Part shown: positions 23,196 to 36,080 of the stretch, piece after piece
Numbering within the stretch: position 1 is the first letter of the stretch
Layout: every line of letters begins with the position of its first letter
NCBI GenBank assembly: GCA_019279435.1
Contig: JAAALK010000081.1
Location: 60,069,318 to 60,133,317 of the forward strand
Source: Zizania palustris
Lineage: Eukaryota > Streptophyta > Magnoliopsida > Poales > Poaceae
Length of the DNA stretch: 64,000 bases
Reading direction: 5' to 3'
Program-made: the position numbers and the translations under genes
Notes under the pieces: generated by a model
The model's database searches: none
What the model saw: the letters and a program-made list of their open reading frames with translations, nothing else
Told to the model about the DNA's origin: nothing

Positions 23196-24423
23196 ATGGC
23201 CGCTCAAATGGCCAGTCTCCAAGCTGAAGTAGCAAGGTGGCGGCAAGAAGCCGCAGATAGGCTTCGCCCTCAGGCTACCCCAGTCATCCCTGAAGTGCCC
23301 GAAGATGACGAAGTTCATTATCCCAAAGCCCCGGAGAATGCATTCTTCGACACTGAATCTCCGCTGCATCCAGAGCTACACAAAGTGCGCTTTGATCCGA
23401 AGTTTAAGACTTCGAAGCCTTGCAAGTATGCTAGAGACGAAGACCCTGGGAGTTCTCCCGTTCTCATGAATTAGCAATTGAGGCCAGCGGAGGGGTGCGA
23501 GACACCATGGCAAAATGCTTTCCTCTAGCTCTTGAAGGAGTGGCGCTGTGGTGGTTCTGGTCTTTAAAGATAGGCTCAATCTGAACCTGGGAGCAACTAA
23601 GGAAGAAGTTCATAAGCAATTTTTAGGGTACCTTCGTACCCCCAATGTCAACAGGAAGTCTTTTCCAGGTGAAGCAGCTCCCTAGAGAGACTTTAAGACA
23701 ATATTTTAAGCGCTTCGCCCATACAAAGTCGCAAATTCGAGGGTTAACTACATCTTCTGTAGTTGACGCAGCTCGAGAGGGAGTTACCAATGCAGGTCTC
23801 CTTGATAAACTTCACCGGAAGCAGATATCTTTGGTTGCCCAGTTGATGTATTACTTCGAAGAGTATGCAAGGTCAGAAGAGGGGTGGATTCAGAGAACTG
23901 TTGCGACCCCGTCAATCCTGCAAGAAGTTAAGTTGGAAGTGAAGACTTCAACACAGTCACAGGGGCCTAGCTTCGAGGCTCAACACGACAGGTGTCTGGG
24001 GCAAAAGCATCCTCGTTCAGAAGTCTTAAACTTTGCACCCCCGCAGAAATTTGCCCAAAGAACTTCGCAGCCCTCAGGAAGCAAGACCAGCGGTTGGAGG
24101 CCGCCAGGGAAACCGGCTGGCAATGCCCAGGCTTTTTCTGATGTGTCCATGGTGAGAACCGGAGTCACGCGACTGATGCATGCAAATCTATACTTGCTTT
24201 AAGAGGCAAGTATCTGGAAAGAACTTCGGGTCAAGGCACTACTGACCGAGTTCCGACCGAAGTGCGTCCGGAGCCTGTTCAGGCTGTGGCACAGATAGAA
24301 AACTTCGACCCTGCAAGATGGCTTCCGGTGGTCAATGCTATGCCACCTCCAAAGTAGGAAGATGGTCAAGATCGAGGGAAAAGAGTAGTCCTCCCCATCT
24401 CCGGAGGAGGCACCCTCGGAAGT
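23196..24423 (+). pseudogene. Tat element D gag, broken
   Basis: Ty3/gypsy gag relic in two frames. 23196-23474 has a coiled-coil start (MAAQMASLQAEVARWRQE) and the HPELHKVRFDPKF stretch. 23645-24202 has the Retrotrans_gag core (QLPRETLRQYFKRFAHTKSQI). A frame change separates them. The zinc knuckle expected after about 24150 is missing, and a TAG at 24355-24357 precedes pol. The 5' LTR, primer site and gag start are absent because the element is cut near 23145 by LTR H. Confidence 0.75.
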
Positions 24424-27400
24424 ATGTCGAAGAGGCAAAGAAGAGAGTATGTTAGAGAGGTGGGCCATATTGGAACCTCTTCATCTGCAGCTGCTATGCC
24501 TGAATGGTCCCATGTGCCGATATCTTTTTCCGCAGATGATGCAGCTGGCATAAAGTTTCCACATGCAGACCAACTTGTCATCACTGCCGACATAGCAGGG
24601 ACTGAGGTTCGAAGAGTGTTAATCGACGGAGGGAGTTCGGCGGATATTATCTTTGTCCAAGCTTTTGATCAACTCTGCATCTCTAGGAAGCATCTTCTCC
24701 CAGCAGCCCATCCTTTGCAAGGCTTCGCAGGACCCCCTCTTGATGCCCTCGGCCAGATTGGCCTAGAAGCTACTTTCGGAGAGGGGCTACTGGCCAGGAC
24801 GGAGGAAGTAATTTTTGATGTTGTGGATGCCCCGTATGCATACAATGTTATCTTCGGAAGGGGCATGTTAAATCAATTCGGAGCTGTGGCGCATCATAAT
24901 TATCTATGTATGAAGATGCCCACACAGGCGGGAGTGCTCACTGTTTTTGGAGATCAGGCTACTGCACGAAGAGCAGAGTATGGTCATGGCCCTCCTCTTG
25001 ACCCGAGATAGGTGAACAGCGTGCAAGATAACCCGGAGGTTTTTTCTGCTCCGAGCGAATCCTCGAAGAAGTCCTTCCCAAGGCCAAGCCCTGAAGGAGA
25101 GATTGCAACGAAGGTCATTGTCAAGGATGGCAAGGAATATTCTTTTCAGTTTGGCAAAGACTTGCCTCCAGAAGTTGCTACTTCGTTAGAGCAAGTAGTT
25201 GGGGAGAATCTAGATGTCTTTGCTTGGTCTGATGAAGACATCACCAGAGTCAGTCGGGATATTATTGAACACAGTTTACTTGTGAACCCGAAGGTTCGGC
25301 CTGTTAGGCAAGGACTCCGGAAACTGTCTACGGAGAGGGCTATCCTTGCCAAAGATGAAGTGGAAAAGCTGCTGAAGGCTGGGATTATCAGAGAAGTGGC
25401 TCATACGGAGTGGTTAGCCAACCCAGTTTTTGTTAGGAAGAAATCTTCCGGGAAGTGGCGCATGTGTATTGATTTTACATCTTTGAATAAAGCATGCCCC
25501 CGTGACCCCTACCCCATGCCCCGAATTGATCAATTGGTTGACACTACTACTGGTTCGGAGTTATTAAGCTTCCTCGACGCGTATTCCAGCTATCATCAAA
25601 TCTGGCTAAAGCACAAAGATGAAATCAAGACAAGCTTTATAACTCCTTCGGGAGTCTTCTCTTATGTAAGAATGCCTTTTGGCTTAAGAAATGCCGGGGC
25701 TAATTTTTCGAGGTTAATTGCTAAGGCTCTAGGTCATCAGCTAGGTCGCAATGTAGAGGCCTACATGGATGATATTGTAATAAAGAGTGCTTTAAAGCAC
25801 CAACATAGCCTAGACTTAGCAGAAACATTTGATAGCCTTCGGGCATGTGGAATCCGTCTTAACCCCGAAAAATGTATCTTCGGGGCTCAGGCTGGAAAAT
25901 TGTTAGGGTATTTAGTTTTGAGCAGAGGAATCGAAGCTAGCCCCACTCAAATAACTGCGCTGCAAAGGATGGCTCCTCCGGAGAATTTAAAGCAAGTGCA
26001 AAAGTTGACTAGTCGTCTTGTAGCACTTAACAGATTTTTGGCAAGGTCTGCAGAGAGAAGTTTGTCCATTTTTAAAGCGTTGAAAGGGTCCGAAGATTTT
26101 GCATGGACACTGGAGTGTCAAAAAAGCTTCGAAGATATTAAAAATTATCTCAGTAATCTCGCTACACTCACGGTGCCTATTGCGGATGAAACCCTACTCC
26201 TCTACCTTGCAGCTACTGGCTCTGCTGTCAGCGCAGTCCTTGTTAGAGAGGTGGATTTTTATGGGAAGTTGGTACAGAATCCAGTCTATTTTGTGTCTGA
26301 AGCATTGTCCGGAGCAAAAACAAGATATTCCGAGCTTGAGAAGTTCACTTATGCTCTGATAATGGCTTCGAGGAAGTTAAGGCATTATTTCTTGGTGCAT
26401 AATGTAATTGTACAACCTTCATATCCTTTGGGAGATATGCTCCGAAGTAAAGATTCCACTGGAAGAATTGGGAAGTGGGTCGTTGAATTGGCACCCTTCG
26501 GCATATCCTTTGTGGCAAGGACAGCAATCAAGTCACAAGTGTTGGCGGACTTCGTGGCAGAGTGGACTCCCCCGGCAGCGTGGGCTCCGGAGAAGCCAAG
26601 TGAAGGGTTTTGGACTATTTACTCTGATGGAGCTTTCCAAGCATATGGAGCAGGTGTTGGAGTAGTGATAATTTTGCCTTCGGGGAAAAAGGCAATGTAT
26701 TTCACAAGACTCAATTTTAAATCTACCAATAATACAGCAGAGTATGAAGGGATTTTACTGGGACTTCGAAAGACACGTGCTCTAGGGGCTACAAGAGTTG
26801 TTATTAAGACAGATTCTCAGATTGTAGCAGGCCACATGGACAAGAGCTTTCAAGTTCGACATCCACAGCTTGCAAAATACTTGGAAGAAATCCGTAAGAT
26901 TGAAGCAGCATTTAAAGGGATTTCCATTCGGAGTATACCGCAGAGCAGAAAATGTGCAAGCTGATATCTTAGCAAAAGCTGCAGCCAGAGCTATGGACAT
27001 ACCAGAAGAGGCTTTTTATGAAGAACTCAGTACACCTTCGGTGCCACAAATTCCTTCCGCGGAAATCCTTTCCATTCCAAGTACAGATTGGAGAAGTTCA
27101 ACTATGGAATTGATGCAAGGAGAAACAAGTTTGTCTGAAGAGCCACAACTTTCAAGATTAAAACATAGAATTCAGAATTATCACATAATCAACGGTATTT
27201 TATACAAGGCTGGAGTATGTTCCCCTTTTCTCCGATGTATATCTCAAGCCGAAGGTCAACAAATTCTTCGAGAAATTCATGAAGGACTTTGCGGTAGTCA
27301 TCTGGCCCCTCGAGCTTTGGTAGGAAAAACACTTCGCCAGGGGCTCTATTGGCCTACAATAGTGGCCGATGCGGAGAGCCTAGTCCGCACCTGCCAAGGA

Positions 27401-28300
27401 TGTCAGTGGATGGGACGAAGAAGTCATCGCCCACCAACAGCTCTTCAAGTTATTGCTCCAGTATGGCCCATGGCCAGATGGGGTATGGATCTGATTGGTC
27501 CCTTCCCAGTAGCAATAGGAAATTTGAAATTCGCAGTGGTAGCAATTGAGTATTTTTCTAAGTGGGTCGAAGCAGAGCCCCTAACAGCTATCACTTCGAA
27601 CAATGTACAGAAATTTTTCTGGAAAAATATCACTTGCCCGTTCGGAGTGCCTAGACAACTCACAGTTGACAATGGAATACAATTCGATGCAGAACCTTTG
27701 AAGAAATTTTGTGAAGATCTAGGCATCCAATTATGCTTTGCTGCAGTGCGACATTCCCAGTCTAACGGAGCTGTGGAAAGAGCCAATGGTAATATTTTGT
27801 CAGGGCTGAATCGAAGAATAGTAGGATTGGCAAAACGATTGTGGACCGAAGAGCTTCCGATGATTTTATGGTCCATTCGGACCACTCAAACAAGGTCCAC
27901 GGGTTTCACTCCCTTCAGACTATTATTCGGAGATGAAGCTATGACACCAACAGAGCTCAAAGGAGGATCCCTTCGCAGCACTGAACCGGAAATAGAAGCA
28001 GAAAGACAAACTTCGCTGGATTTAACAGAAGAGACAAGACTTCGAGCTGTCACCAATTTGACAAAGTATCAGCAGAAGACGAAGACTTGGTTCGACCGGA
28101 AAGTCAAGATTAATGAGCTTAAGCCGGGTCATCTTGTTTTGCGAAGTATTATAGCACTAGGAAAATTAGGAAATAAGTGGGAAGGTCCATACATAATTGT
28201 CCGTTCAGGGCGTCCTGGTTCTTTTAAGTTAGATACTTTAGAAGGTGAAGCGCTAACGCATACATGGCATGCGGAGCACTTAAAGCGATATTTCGCATAG
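24424..28300 (+). pseudogene. Tat element D pol (PR-RT-RNase H-IN), nearly intact
   Basis: The protease has DGGSSADI at 24625-24648. A single TAG at 25009-25011 separates it, in frame, from RT. The RT catalytic box YMDD is at 25762-25773, and the RNase H catalytic Asp (YSDGAF) is at 26626-26628. A one-base frame shift near 26940-26964 lies in the RNase H tail. Integrase follows: an HHCC zinc finger, then the catalytic triad with Asp near 27488, Asp at 27668-27670 and Glu at 27776-27778 (35 residues between the last two). The end is a basic tail near 28300. One stop and one frame shift are the only breaks I see. No chromodomain is present, as expected for Tat. The antisense gene downstream supports that lineage. 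Confidence 0.88.
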
Positions 28301-29036
28301 GGGCTCCTTGTAATCATTTGTAAACACCTTCTGAATTAATAAAGTTCATGGTTCAGATAATGCCTACCTCTCAAACATTTCTTACTTCTAGTGGACGCAC
28401 TGGAAGGACGAAGTTGGCTGGGAAGGAAGTGTCATTAATTTGAATCATTTTTCTGGACTTCGGACCACTGGTTCGAAGCTTCCGACGAAGTGGGAAAGTC
28501 ACTGAAAAACGGATTCCAAGCCACCGGCTTGAAAGCATCCGCAAATAGAGTCGAAGGAGACCAAATAATGCGGATTCCAAGCATCGGCTTGAAAGCATCC
28601 GTAAAAAGAGTCCAAGGAGACCACTGCGAATTCCAAAACACCGGTTTGATAGCATTCGCAAAAAGAGCCGAAGGAGGCTAAAACAAAACAGAGTTTGAGC
28701 TGATAAGCTTCGAATATCTGTAAAAAGAGTCCAAAGTGACCAATCGTTTGAGATACCAAAAGTATCCAAATAAGTTGTCCGAAGATACTTCTTTCCAATC
28801 AAGAGGTACTTAGTTACCAGTTTTCAGACTACAAGTAGTCGGAAACATTTTTAAGATTTTAAATAGTCTTCAAGTCGAAGAGGGGCTCTGCACCCCCAAA
28901 ATTGTACCCCTAATTTTCCTTTGCGCTTAACCATCTTCAAGTATAACGCGAAGTTGCTTACGCCCAAAGAGGGGCTGGGAAGTAGGGAGACAATTTTAAA
29001 AATTGATATTTATCATTCGGACAAATTACAATTACA
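28301..29036. other. Tat D region between pol and antisense genes
   Basis: Non-coding linker that contains the 57-61-bp repeat array. Around 28960 the GAGGGGCTGGGAAGTAGGGAG stretch resembles the start of element E at 32300. The short frames here are repeat-derived. Confidence 0.6.
28510..28743 (+). repeat. 57-61-bp tandem repeat in Tat D, about four copies
   Basis: Copies opening CGGATTCCAAG start at 28510 and 28571, a third (CGAATTCCAA) at 28627, and a weak fourth follows to about 28743. Each carries AAAGCATCCG and AAAGAGTCCAAGGAGACC-like words. Confidence 0.8.
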
Positions 29037-31371
29037 TCACGAAAAATCGGTGTCTATGCCGAGAAGGAATCGAAGACCCCTTCGATCTTTAGAGCTACTA
29101 CTAAGGTTGGAACGACTAGTTCCAGAGCTGGGAGTTCTAATAACTTTGCTGCAAAAAGGAAAAACAAGGTGAGAAATTATTTGTAGGTAAGACTAATTTT
29201 GTTTTGCAGATACTTCGTACCTGGTATGCTGCACGCTCTATGGCGGAGTTGAGCTCCGAACCCTCAGCTTCGCTCAAGATGGCTACCAAGTCCGTCTCCC
29301 CGACTTCGCGGTTAGCTCGATCCAAAGGCTCGAGCAAAGTCCGAAGTCCGGTCCTTCGCTCCAAGAAAGGAGCTAGAAGAGGGAGCATAGACAAAGCCCT
29401 CTGGTCGTCTTCGTTCGGCGAGGGGTCGGAGCGCTGGGCTGCATCCTCATAAACTTCAACAGATTGGCCCCCCTCCGTAGATTGACCCTCGTCTGTTGAT
29501 TCAGACGGAGTTAATCCTAAACTTGGAGCAGGGAAGGGGTCCATTTTGCCTTTACCTTTTCCAGGTCCCATTTGGCTGACTTCTGGAATTGGCTCCAGAG
29601 TTGTTGAGGTTCCAGGAACTGTATCTTCGGGACGAGCCTCTTCCATAGGAGTGGACCCAGTTTAAGCAAAGGTATTATACATTGCATATTTTTGCGGGGA
29701 AAAAGAACAAAGAGACTATGCGAAGATTACCTCCGAAGTCTTGTCGACGGGTGAGCATCGGAGTCAAAATTCAAGACTGAAGCTTCGACTGTTAGAGCTT
29801 CTTGGGGAGCCGCAGTTGTCACTTCATCCGGAATTGAAGTTGGCTCAGCAGCAACTTCGACTCCACCTTCAGTTATAGGGGCTCCTTCATGCAGCAAGTC
29901 CAGCTGGGCAGTCGAAGTTCTAGCCTGCCCGGAGCTACTTGCAACATTTGGCATGTTTGCAGTGGTGCCAATGTTTACATCTACTTGGTCTTCTTCCCTA
30001 TCAATCAGGTCGACGAGGATTCTTCCTTCATCCTCCAAAGATTCGGAGACCAAAGCCACCGGACTTGAAGTCGCCACAATTCTTGGTTTCCGGGCTACCT
30101 TCTTTGACGGAGTTTTGGCAGGACCTGAGGTCCCAGCCTCCGCTTTCCTCTTCTTCGGTCCTTTTTCAGAAGGCACCCAATCCAGAAGAGGAGGGGGAAC
30201 AAGTCCGAGTACACCCCATACTCGGTTGAACCGTTCCCAAGTACCCACTAGTTTCTTTCTCCATTCCTTCTCGGCCGGAGTCGAAACTCCCAGAATCTTC
30301 TCCGAAGCTCGCACGATTTGCTCTGAAGTCATCGGAGCTAGAGAAGCTGAGAGATAAGTTGACATTAGTTATTTCTTCAAATAAATATATATGAAACATG
30401 TTGTTTTCGAAGTTACCTACAGGGCTCGAGTTCGAAGAGATCTTTCGGAGGCCGCCTTCTAGATCTTCCTCGAAGGAGATAGGCCAATTGGCCATCAGAG
30501 GAGGAATCTGTAGTCTGTGGAACTCTTCTGTCAGGTCCCTCATACTCAAGCGGTTGCTAATTCGCTCGAGTAGGCTAAGGCGAGCTTCAAGTTGGCCTGG
30601 ATCTGGGTGAATGAGGGCTTCCCTTTGGAAGTTTATGTCTTGCAGAGATCCGGCCAGACGACTCCCTGCCCCAACTTCGGCATAAAACCACCGGAGGATC
30701 CAATCTGTATACCACCTGGCATTGATGGCCTTTGCTAGAAACCGAAGAGTGTATTCATCCCGAAGCCGGAAGTTAATGCTCCCGAAGGTCACCACCATTT
30801 TTTCACCTCCGGGGCCTACGAAGGTCTTCGGTTGGCAAGAAGATCGATGTAGGGCCGCGAAGATTTCTGCTCTTCCTTCGCAGCCTTCAGCTCGCAACGC
30901 CCATTCGAAGATGGCAAGGCGTGCTATCGCGTTCGGAGAGAGTTGGGGGAGTGTAACATGGAATAAATCCAGTACCTCAGCCAGGAAATCAACAGCGGGA
31001 AGCCCTAATCCTGCTTCGAAAAAGGCTTTGAAGACAACCACTTCTTCGGGCCTTGGTGAAGGAGTAGCTTCTTTTTCAGGTTTGCGGATCACGATCTTCA
31101 AGCTAATCTTCCCTTCTATTGCTACTGCGAGCGACTCCCTCTTGCAGGTTGACGGTCCCGGCTGGTAAGATTGATCCACATACTTTGACGACGCTGGAAA
31201 GAGATCATGAGGACCATCATGTGGGGGATTTCTTCCTGGCGCCACCATTGCCCCTGCTACTGCCGCTGCCAGAGTCGTCGTCGCTGATGCCGCTGCCACC
31301 GCTGCTGCCGCAGCCTGCTGTCGGGCCAGGGCTGAAGCCGCCCCAGGGACCTTGAAGCTTGTTTTCGCCAT
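29037..31371 (-). pseudogene. Tat D antisense gene aORF1 with fused aORF2 tail
   Basis: The start at ATG 31369-31371 follows a minus-strand TATA box 94 bp upstream. Exon 1 (31371-30417) has an Ala-rich N-terminus and a Transposase_28-like domain (FEWALRAEGCEGRAE, FGSINFRL, AINARWYT). A 70-bp intron, 30416-30347, has GT...AG ends, and exon 1 ends in phase 1. Exon 2 (30346 to about 29731) is rich in Lys/Ser and ends at a GTAATC donor. A third exon-like frame is at 29137-29646 (LLAPFLERRTGLRTLLEP). The coiled-coil part seen in C, E and F is deleted here. The sequence passes straight into the aORF2 tail (GLRFLLGIDTDF, 29037-29136). Exons 1 to 3 have no internal stop. Confidence 0.72.
30347..30416 (-). 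other. Predicted phase-1 intron of D aORF1
   Basis: The donor GTAACTTC and the acceptor TCTCTCAG, 70 bp apart, join two open frames that otherwise lie in different registers. The same position holds an intron in C and E. Confidence 0.68.
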
Positions 31372-31464
31372 GAAATCGCACGGATTGCTCAAGGAGAAAA
31401 ATGGAGGCTAGGGATTGTTTGCAGGAAAGCGGTGAGAAAGGTATTCGGGAAGGGTTTGGGCCCC

Positions 31465-31474
31465 CTATTTATAG
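31465..31474 (-). promoter_or_regulatory. Antisense promoter TATA box of D aORF1
   Basis: CTATAAATAG on the minus strand, 94 bp upstream of the ATG at 31371. Confidence 0.62.
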
Positions 31475-31803
31475 CCCAGGCCATGATTTTTTTTTACCAT
31501 TTGGTGTTTGTCGTTTCGCATTCTTGACCATTATCCCTTTGCGAACTTAACGCATCACTTAATTTCCGTTGAAAGAAAAAGCCAACGGCTATTTCTTCTA
31601 AGCCTAAAAAAGCTTTCGGACTTTCCAAGTTAATTCTAAAATAGTTAGAACATAATTTTCTTATAAGTTGATTCGAAGTTTCGAATCTCCACATATTTCG
31701 AAGGTTGATTAAAACTGTTAACCTCTGCGCATGATTATTTTTCTTGCGTATACTGCTCTCGTAACATCACATGTCTAGCGGAGAAGCGTATTCGAGGGGC
31801 TAC
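31475..31803. other. Tat D region before the 3' LTR
   Basis: Non-coding sequence upstream of the antisense promoter, ending in the polypurine tract CGAGGGGCTAC at 31793-31803. Confidence 0.65.
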
Positions 31804-32299
31804 TGTTGGGGGAAAATACTTCATCCTTAGAGCCATTGCTGCGACAAGACCAAGGCAGGCGATTCAATCAAAGGCTTTTAATGTCTAACTCTGGGAGCGC
31901 ATTGGAGCGAGTTCGAAGGATGAAGGCAGACTCTAGTTCGAAGTATATCTCCGAACATAGACTCTTCAGAGAGCCTCTTGCCAGCTAGGATGGAAGATTT
32001 ATCTACTTTCTCAATGGATTAGTCTTTTACTGTTTTAGCCCTATCAAGGGTACCGAATAGTTTCCACTATGTCGGTTGTAATATAGGTGTAAAAGGGTCT
32101 TTTCCTTAATGTTTGGGCCTATAAATACCCCCTGTTTTGCCCTGTAATGGGGATCGAGGACTAAGTTATTCAAAACACATCTTCGAACTGCTTTGAGCTA
32201 TTATCCAATTCGGAGGCTTGAAATAGTTCACTTCACAAACACTTCGTTTGTTAAGTTCTAATCTCTGAAAACCTGTTAGCGTAATCTTTTGCGCCAATA
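31804..32299 (+). mobile_element. 3' LTR of Tat element D
   Basis: A 496-bp LTR from TGTTGGGGGAAAATAC with the TATA box CCTATAAATA at 32118-32127. By alignment with LTR E it should end CGCCAACA, but it reads CGCCAATA and runs straight into E internal sequence, so the terminal bases are altered or replaced. The 5' partner LTR is not in the window. Confidence 0.85.
32118..32127 (+). promoter_or_regulatory. TATA box of LTR D
   Basis: CCTATAAATA followed by CCCCCTG, matching LTR C. Confidence 0.62.
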
Positions 32300-32377
32300 A
32301 GGGGCAGGAGAGTAAGGAACAACCAAAAGATGCTTCCAAAGCAATTCATATTAATTGGATAATCATATTGTATTACA

Positions 32378-32841
32378 TCAAGAGAAATTTTCGTCTAAGC
32401 CTAGATAGAAGCGGAGACCCCTCCAACCTCTAGAGCTATTTCTAAGACCACTTCGGCCTTCGGAACCCGAAGTCTTCAAAACTTTCTTCTTGGTCTGAGT
32501 GCCTTTCTTCTTCGAAGCTCATAGTTTTTTATGCTCCTCTTTAAGTTCAACCCAACACAGAAGTCTCTAGGAGCTAGCCTCCACTAGGTCTTCAACTTGG
32601 TACTCCGAGTCAGACCAATCTACGTATTTTGAGGATGAAGATGCTACTTCCTTATCCTCCTCCTTAATATAAGCTAAGACCTCACGATGGACTTCGGGTG
32701 CTATATCCCCTTGATCCCCTCGAGGAACAGAGAAGCGTGAGCATCGATAGGGCCTTCAACCTTTGAGGACAGCCCACTGCGGTGGAGCCCTTCGCTAGGT
32801 TCCAGTATTTCAAAGTCGAGCTCCAAACTATATAGCTAAAC
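32378..32841 (-). pseudogene. Tat element E second antisense ORF (aORF2)
   Basis: After an acceptor-like TTATTCTTAG, similarity begins with FEILEPSEGL and continues through VPRGDQGD, EVLAYIKEEDKE, YVDWSDSEYQ, a Lys-rich KKKGTQTKKK stretch and the tail RGLRFYLGLDENFS before TGA at 32378-32380. Frame changes and two stops make it a relic. It is similar along its length to the C and F copies. No known domain is recognised. Confidence 0.55.
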
Positions 32842-32947
32842 CTAAGAATAAACATCCAAACCAAGATTCCTTGTTTATAAACTTTTCATTCATTAATATA
32901 AGGGACTTTTACAAGATTTCTTGTACATGCTTAAGTGCCCTATGAAG

Positions 32948-35900
32948 CTAAACCCGCGGGTCGGCTGGCGGAGCCGGCGAAGTCAGAAGTGGAGGCTTCG
33001 TCTGAGCTTGGTTCTGCCGGCGAGCCTCGTCGATCCAAACTTTGGCTATAACTTTGTGGTCAGTTTTCTAGATGGCCCGTAAAGATTCCCAAGCAGAATC
33101 TACATCCAGTGAAGGACGCAGCAAGTCTTCGTCAGTGAAGCCAACAGGCGTTGAACCCCCAACCGGAGCAACAGAAATTCCGAGAGCTTCGATATGACGA
33201 AGGACTCCGATTATGGCAACCTATCCGGAGATCTCTCCGTACCAAATCTCGGAGCCCATCATCATCTTCATTGCCACTTGGATCATCTTCAGCTTCCGTT
33301 CGAGGGGCTTGTTTGCCACAGCTGAAGACGAAGGGCACAGCGTGCCAAAGTATTCCAGAGTACCCCAGAGGGTATCCATGGTATGCTCTGCAATGGCGGT
33401 GTGCTTCACTTCCGCCACCTCTAGCTCAAAAGCAACAGCAGATACTTCAGCCATCCTGGATAGCAAAGTACTCTTCTGAGCCAACGCTTGTTGAATTGAG
33501 TCTTGGAGCTCCACATGTTGTGCGTTGGAGTTTGCTGCTGCTTGCCGAAGCTTCTCGACCTATGCTTTGAGCACCACACAATCAGCCTCGGTCTCTTGAG
33601 TCAAATCCTTGAGTCTAGTGTTGTTCTGCTGCTTGGCCCGAAGTGCTTCGTCGGTGGTGGCTCTGGCCCTCCGTTCCTCGAGGAGTTCCTCCTCCGGTAG
33701 CAACATTTTGTCTTCAGAGCTTTTGAGGGTAGATTGGAGGGTAGTAACCTTCCTTTTGAGCCGATTAGTTTCGAGCTCATTAGAAGTCACTGCCGCTCTA
33801 GCAAGGACAAATTGCTGAAAAAAAGCAAAGTAAGTACCAAGTAATTTCATTTATTAATTGAATACACTTGATGTATGCTGCATACTTGAAGGGCAGCCCT
33901 TTCGAGGGCCAAGTCGAGCACCGGTGCTCTGGCTTCGCTCAAGACGGAGACAAGTTCGGAGCACGTGACTTCTTGGCCTTTGTCCGCCAAGGGTTCTAGA
34001 AGCGTCCGGAGCCCTGTCCGTTGCTCCAAGAACGGAGCCAGCAGAGGAAGCCAGGACAGGGCCCGACGATCATCTACTGCAGCCTCCTCCGAGTTGCTCA
34101 CTGAAGGGTCATTGGAGGAGAGCGTCGCCGTCAAGGTAGGGAGTGGACCGAAGCTCATCATCTCTTGCCCCTCCCTGGCACAAAAGTCAGAGCTGGAACT
34201 TCGGCTAAAGTAGATCCTCCTTCGACCGTTTCCCCCTCGGCCAGAACTGCTTCACCCGAGATAGCTCTGGTCATTGGAGCCACTACGTCAGCCGGAGCAT
34301 CAACTCCAAGTGAAGCTGAAGCTCCATTGGTGATCGGAGCCATGCTTCTCCTTGACGCACCTACAAAAATTAATGTATTCAGTGAATATTTATGTATAAT
34401 AATTATTGCAGGAATTGCAAAGGCAAAAACTTTGAGGTATACCTTCATCTATGCCTTGAGGGAGAATTGTGGGGTCCTCCATGACTTCATTAGATTCAGA
34501 GATATTCTTCGAGGTCATCCCCCGAAGTCTGCTCTGGTGTAGTCACTGCAGATGCCCCAATCTCTGGCACTATTACCCCGGCCACGGGTGAGTTAGGAAT
34601 GGCTGACTCAAGTTCTCAGCCAGCTGCGATGGGCTCAGGGGAGTGTGCTGTATCCACTACCGCAATTTCTTGAGAAGGAGCTCTGGCTGCGCCCAGGGAC
34701 TCATCCTCGTTGTCCTCCGCAAGATAGTCCTCGAGGGCCTTCCCCATTAGGACATTGGAGTCTTTCTCTCTTGAGTCCTCCGAAGAAGAGCTCCGAATGC
34801 CCAGGGAGGAAGCCGAAGACACTGGAGATGGTTGAGGAGGAGGCTTCGACGTCTTCTTCCCCTTCTTGATTGGGTCTTGATGGCCTTCTTTGAGGGTTCG
34901 GCGGTGGCTTTTCTCTTCCGGGGAGCCACTCCGGTTGAGTCGAAGTCTGGTAGGGGCGGAGGCTCTATCCCAAGATCACTCCACACCTTGTTGAAGAGCT
35001 CCTAGCTTCCCACCAGCTCCACCCTTCATTGTTTCTCCACCACCGTAGGGGCTCCGAATACCCGTTCGGTGGCCCTTGTGATCTGCTCTGGATCTAGCGC
35101 CAAAGGAGCTGCTGAAAGGAGGTAACATTCCATAAGTATGTTATCTATTTTCTAATGTGTTAATGCAGAAAGTGCGAAGACTTACCTAGGCTTCGAAGCT
35201 CTCCCTCCGAAGCATTTTGAAACGTGATCGGCCAATCAGCTCCGAGAGGCAGGATCAGGAGGGCGATGAATTCCTCCGTCAGATCACACATACTCATACG
35301 GCTGGCTATTGAGGAAAGCAACCCAAGCCGCGTTGAAAGCAAGCTTGGGTTCGGAGTTACCTTGGCCTCCTTCCGGAACCAGATTTCTTGAAGAGGCCCC
35401 GCAAGACTAGAGTCTTCTCCAACTTCGACGTAGAACCACTGGACGATCCAGTTGATGTACCACGGGTCGTTGATAGCCTTCGCCGAGAAATGTTGCGCGT
35501 GCTCCTTCCGAAGTTGGAAGTTGACACTGCTGAATGTCGTCAGCACATTGGTGTCTCCGGGTTCGTCCTGGGGCTTTGGCTGGCAGGAGGCTTCGTGGGT
35601 GGCAGCGAAGACCTCCGATCTTCCATCGCATCCTTCTGCCCGAAGGGCCCATTTGAAGACTGCCAACCTTGTTATGGCATTGGGGGACAACTGCGGTAAG
35701 GTAAAATGGAATATCTCCAGTACCTCTGACAGGAAATCAATTGCAAGAAGTCCTAGTCCCACCTCGAAGAAAGCTTCGAAGAATACCACTTCCCCGCTCC
35801 GCGGCTTTAGGGTCTACTCCATTCCAGGGACTCGAGTCCTCATTCCAGGGCCCAGTTTCCCATTCACCACCTCCTCAATGGATTCTAACGTGCTTGTCAA

Positions 35901-36080
35901 TTGTACGATGATGAAGCTTTGCGGGATTGGCTTCTTGGATGGAGGGCAGAGCTCCCAAGGATTCTTTGGCCAAGATCCCCCCGGTGCTCCCGCCATGGCC
36001 GTCGCTGCTGAAGATGCCCACGCCTACCTCTTCGCCAGGGTTCCCGCAGCCGCTAGCACAGTCACGCTGGTCCTCGCCAT
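32948..36080 (-). pseudogene. Tat element E antisense gene aORF1 (Transposase_28-like plus coiled coil)
   Basis: ATG at 36078-36080 opens an Ala-rich N-terminus interrupted by stops. The Transposase_28-like frame is 35160-35789 (FKWALRAEGCDGRSE, AINDPWYI). The intron 35185-35112 (GTAAG...TTTCAG) leaves exon 1 in phase 1, as in C and D. Later pieces are a Lys-rich exon (34747-34986), 34158-34448, 33847-34161 (LLAPFLEQRTGLRTLLEP), and coiled-coil parts 33560-33850 and 33221-33514. A TAG at 33560-33562 interrupts the coiled coil. The conserved end is a DPRV tail and stop at 32948-32950. Confidence 0.72.
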
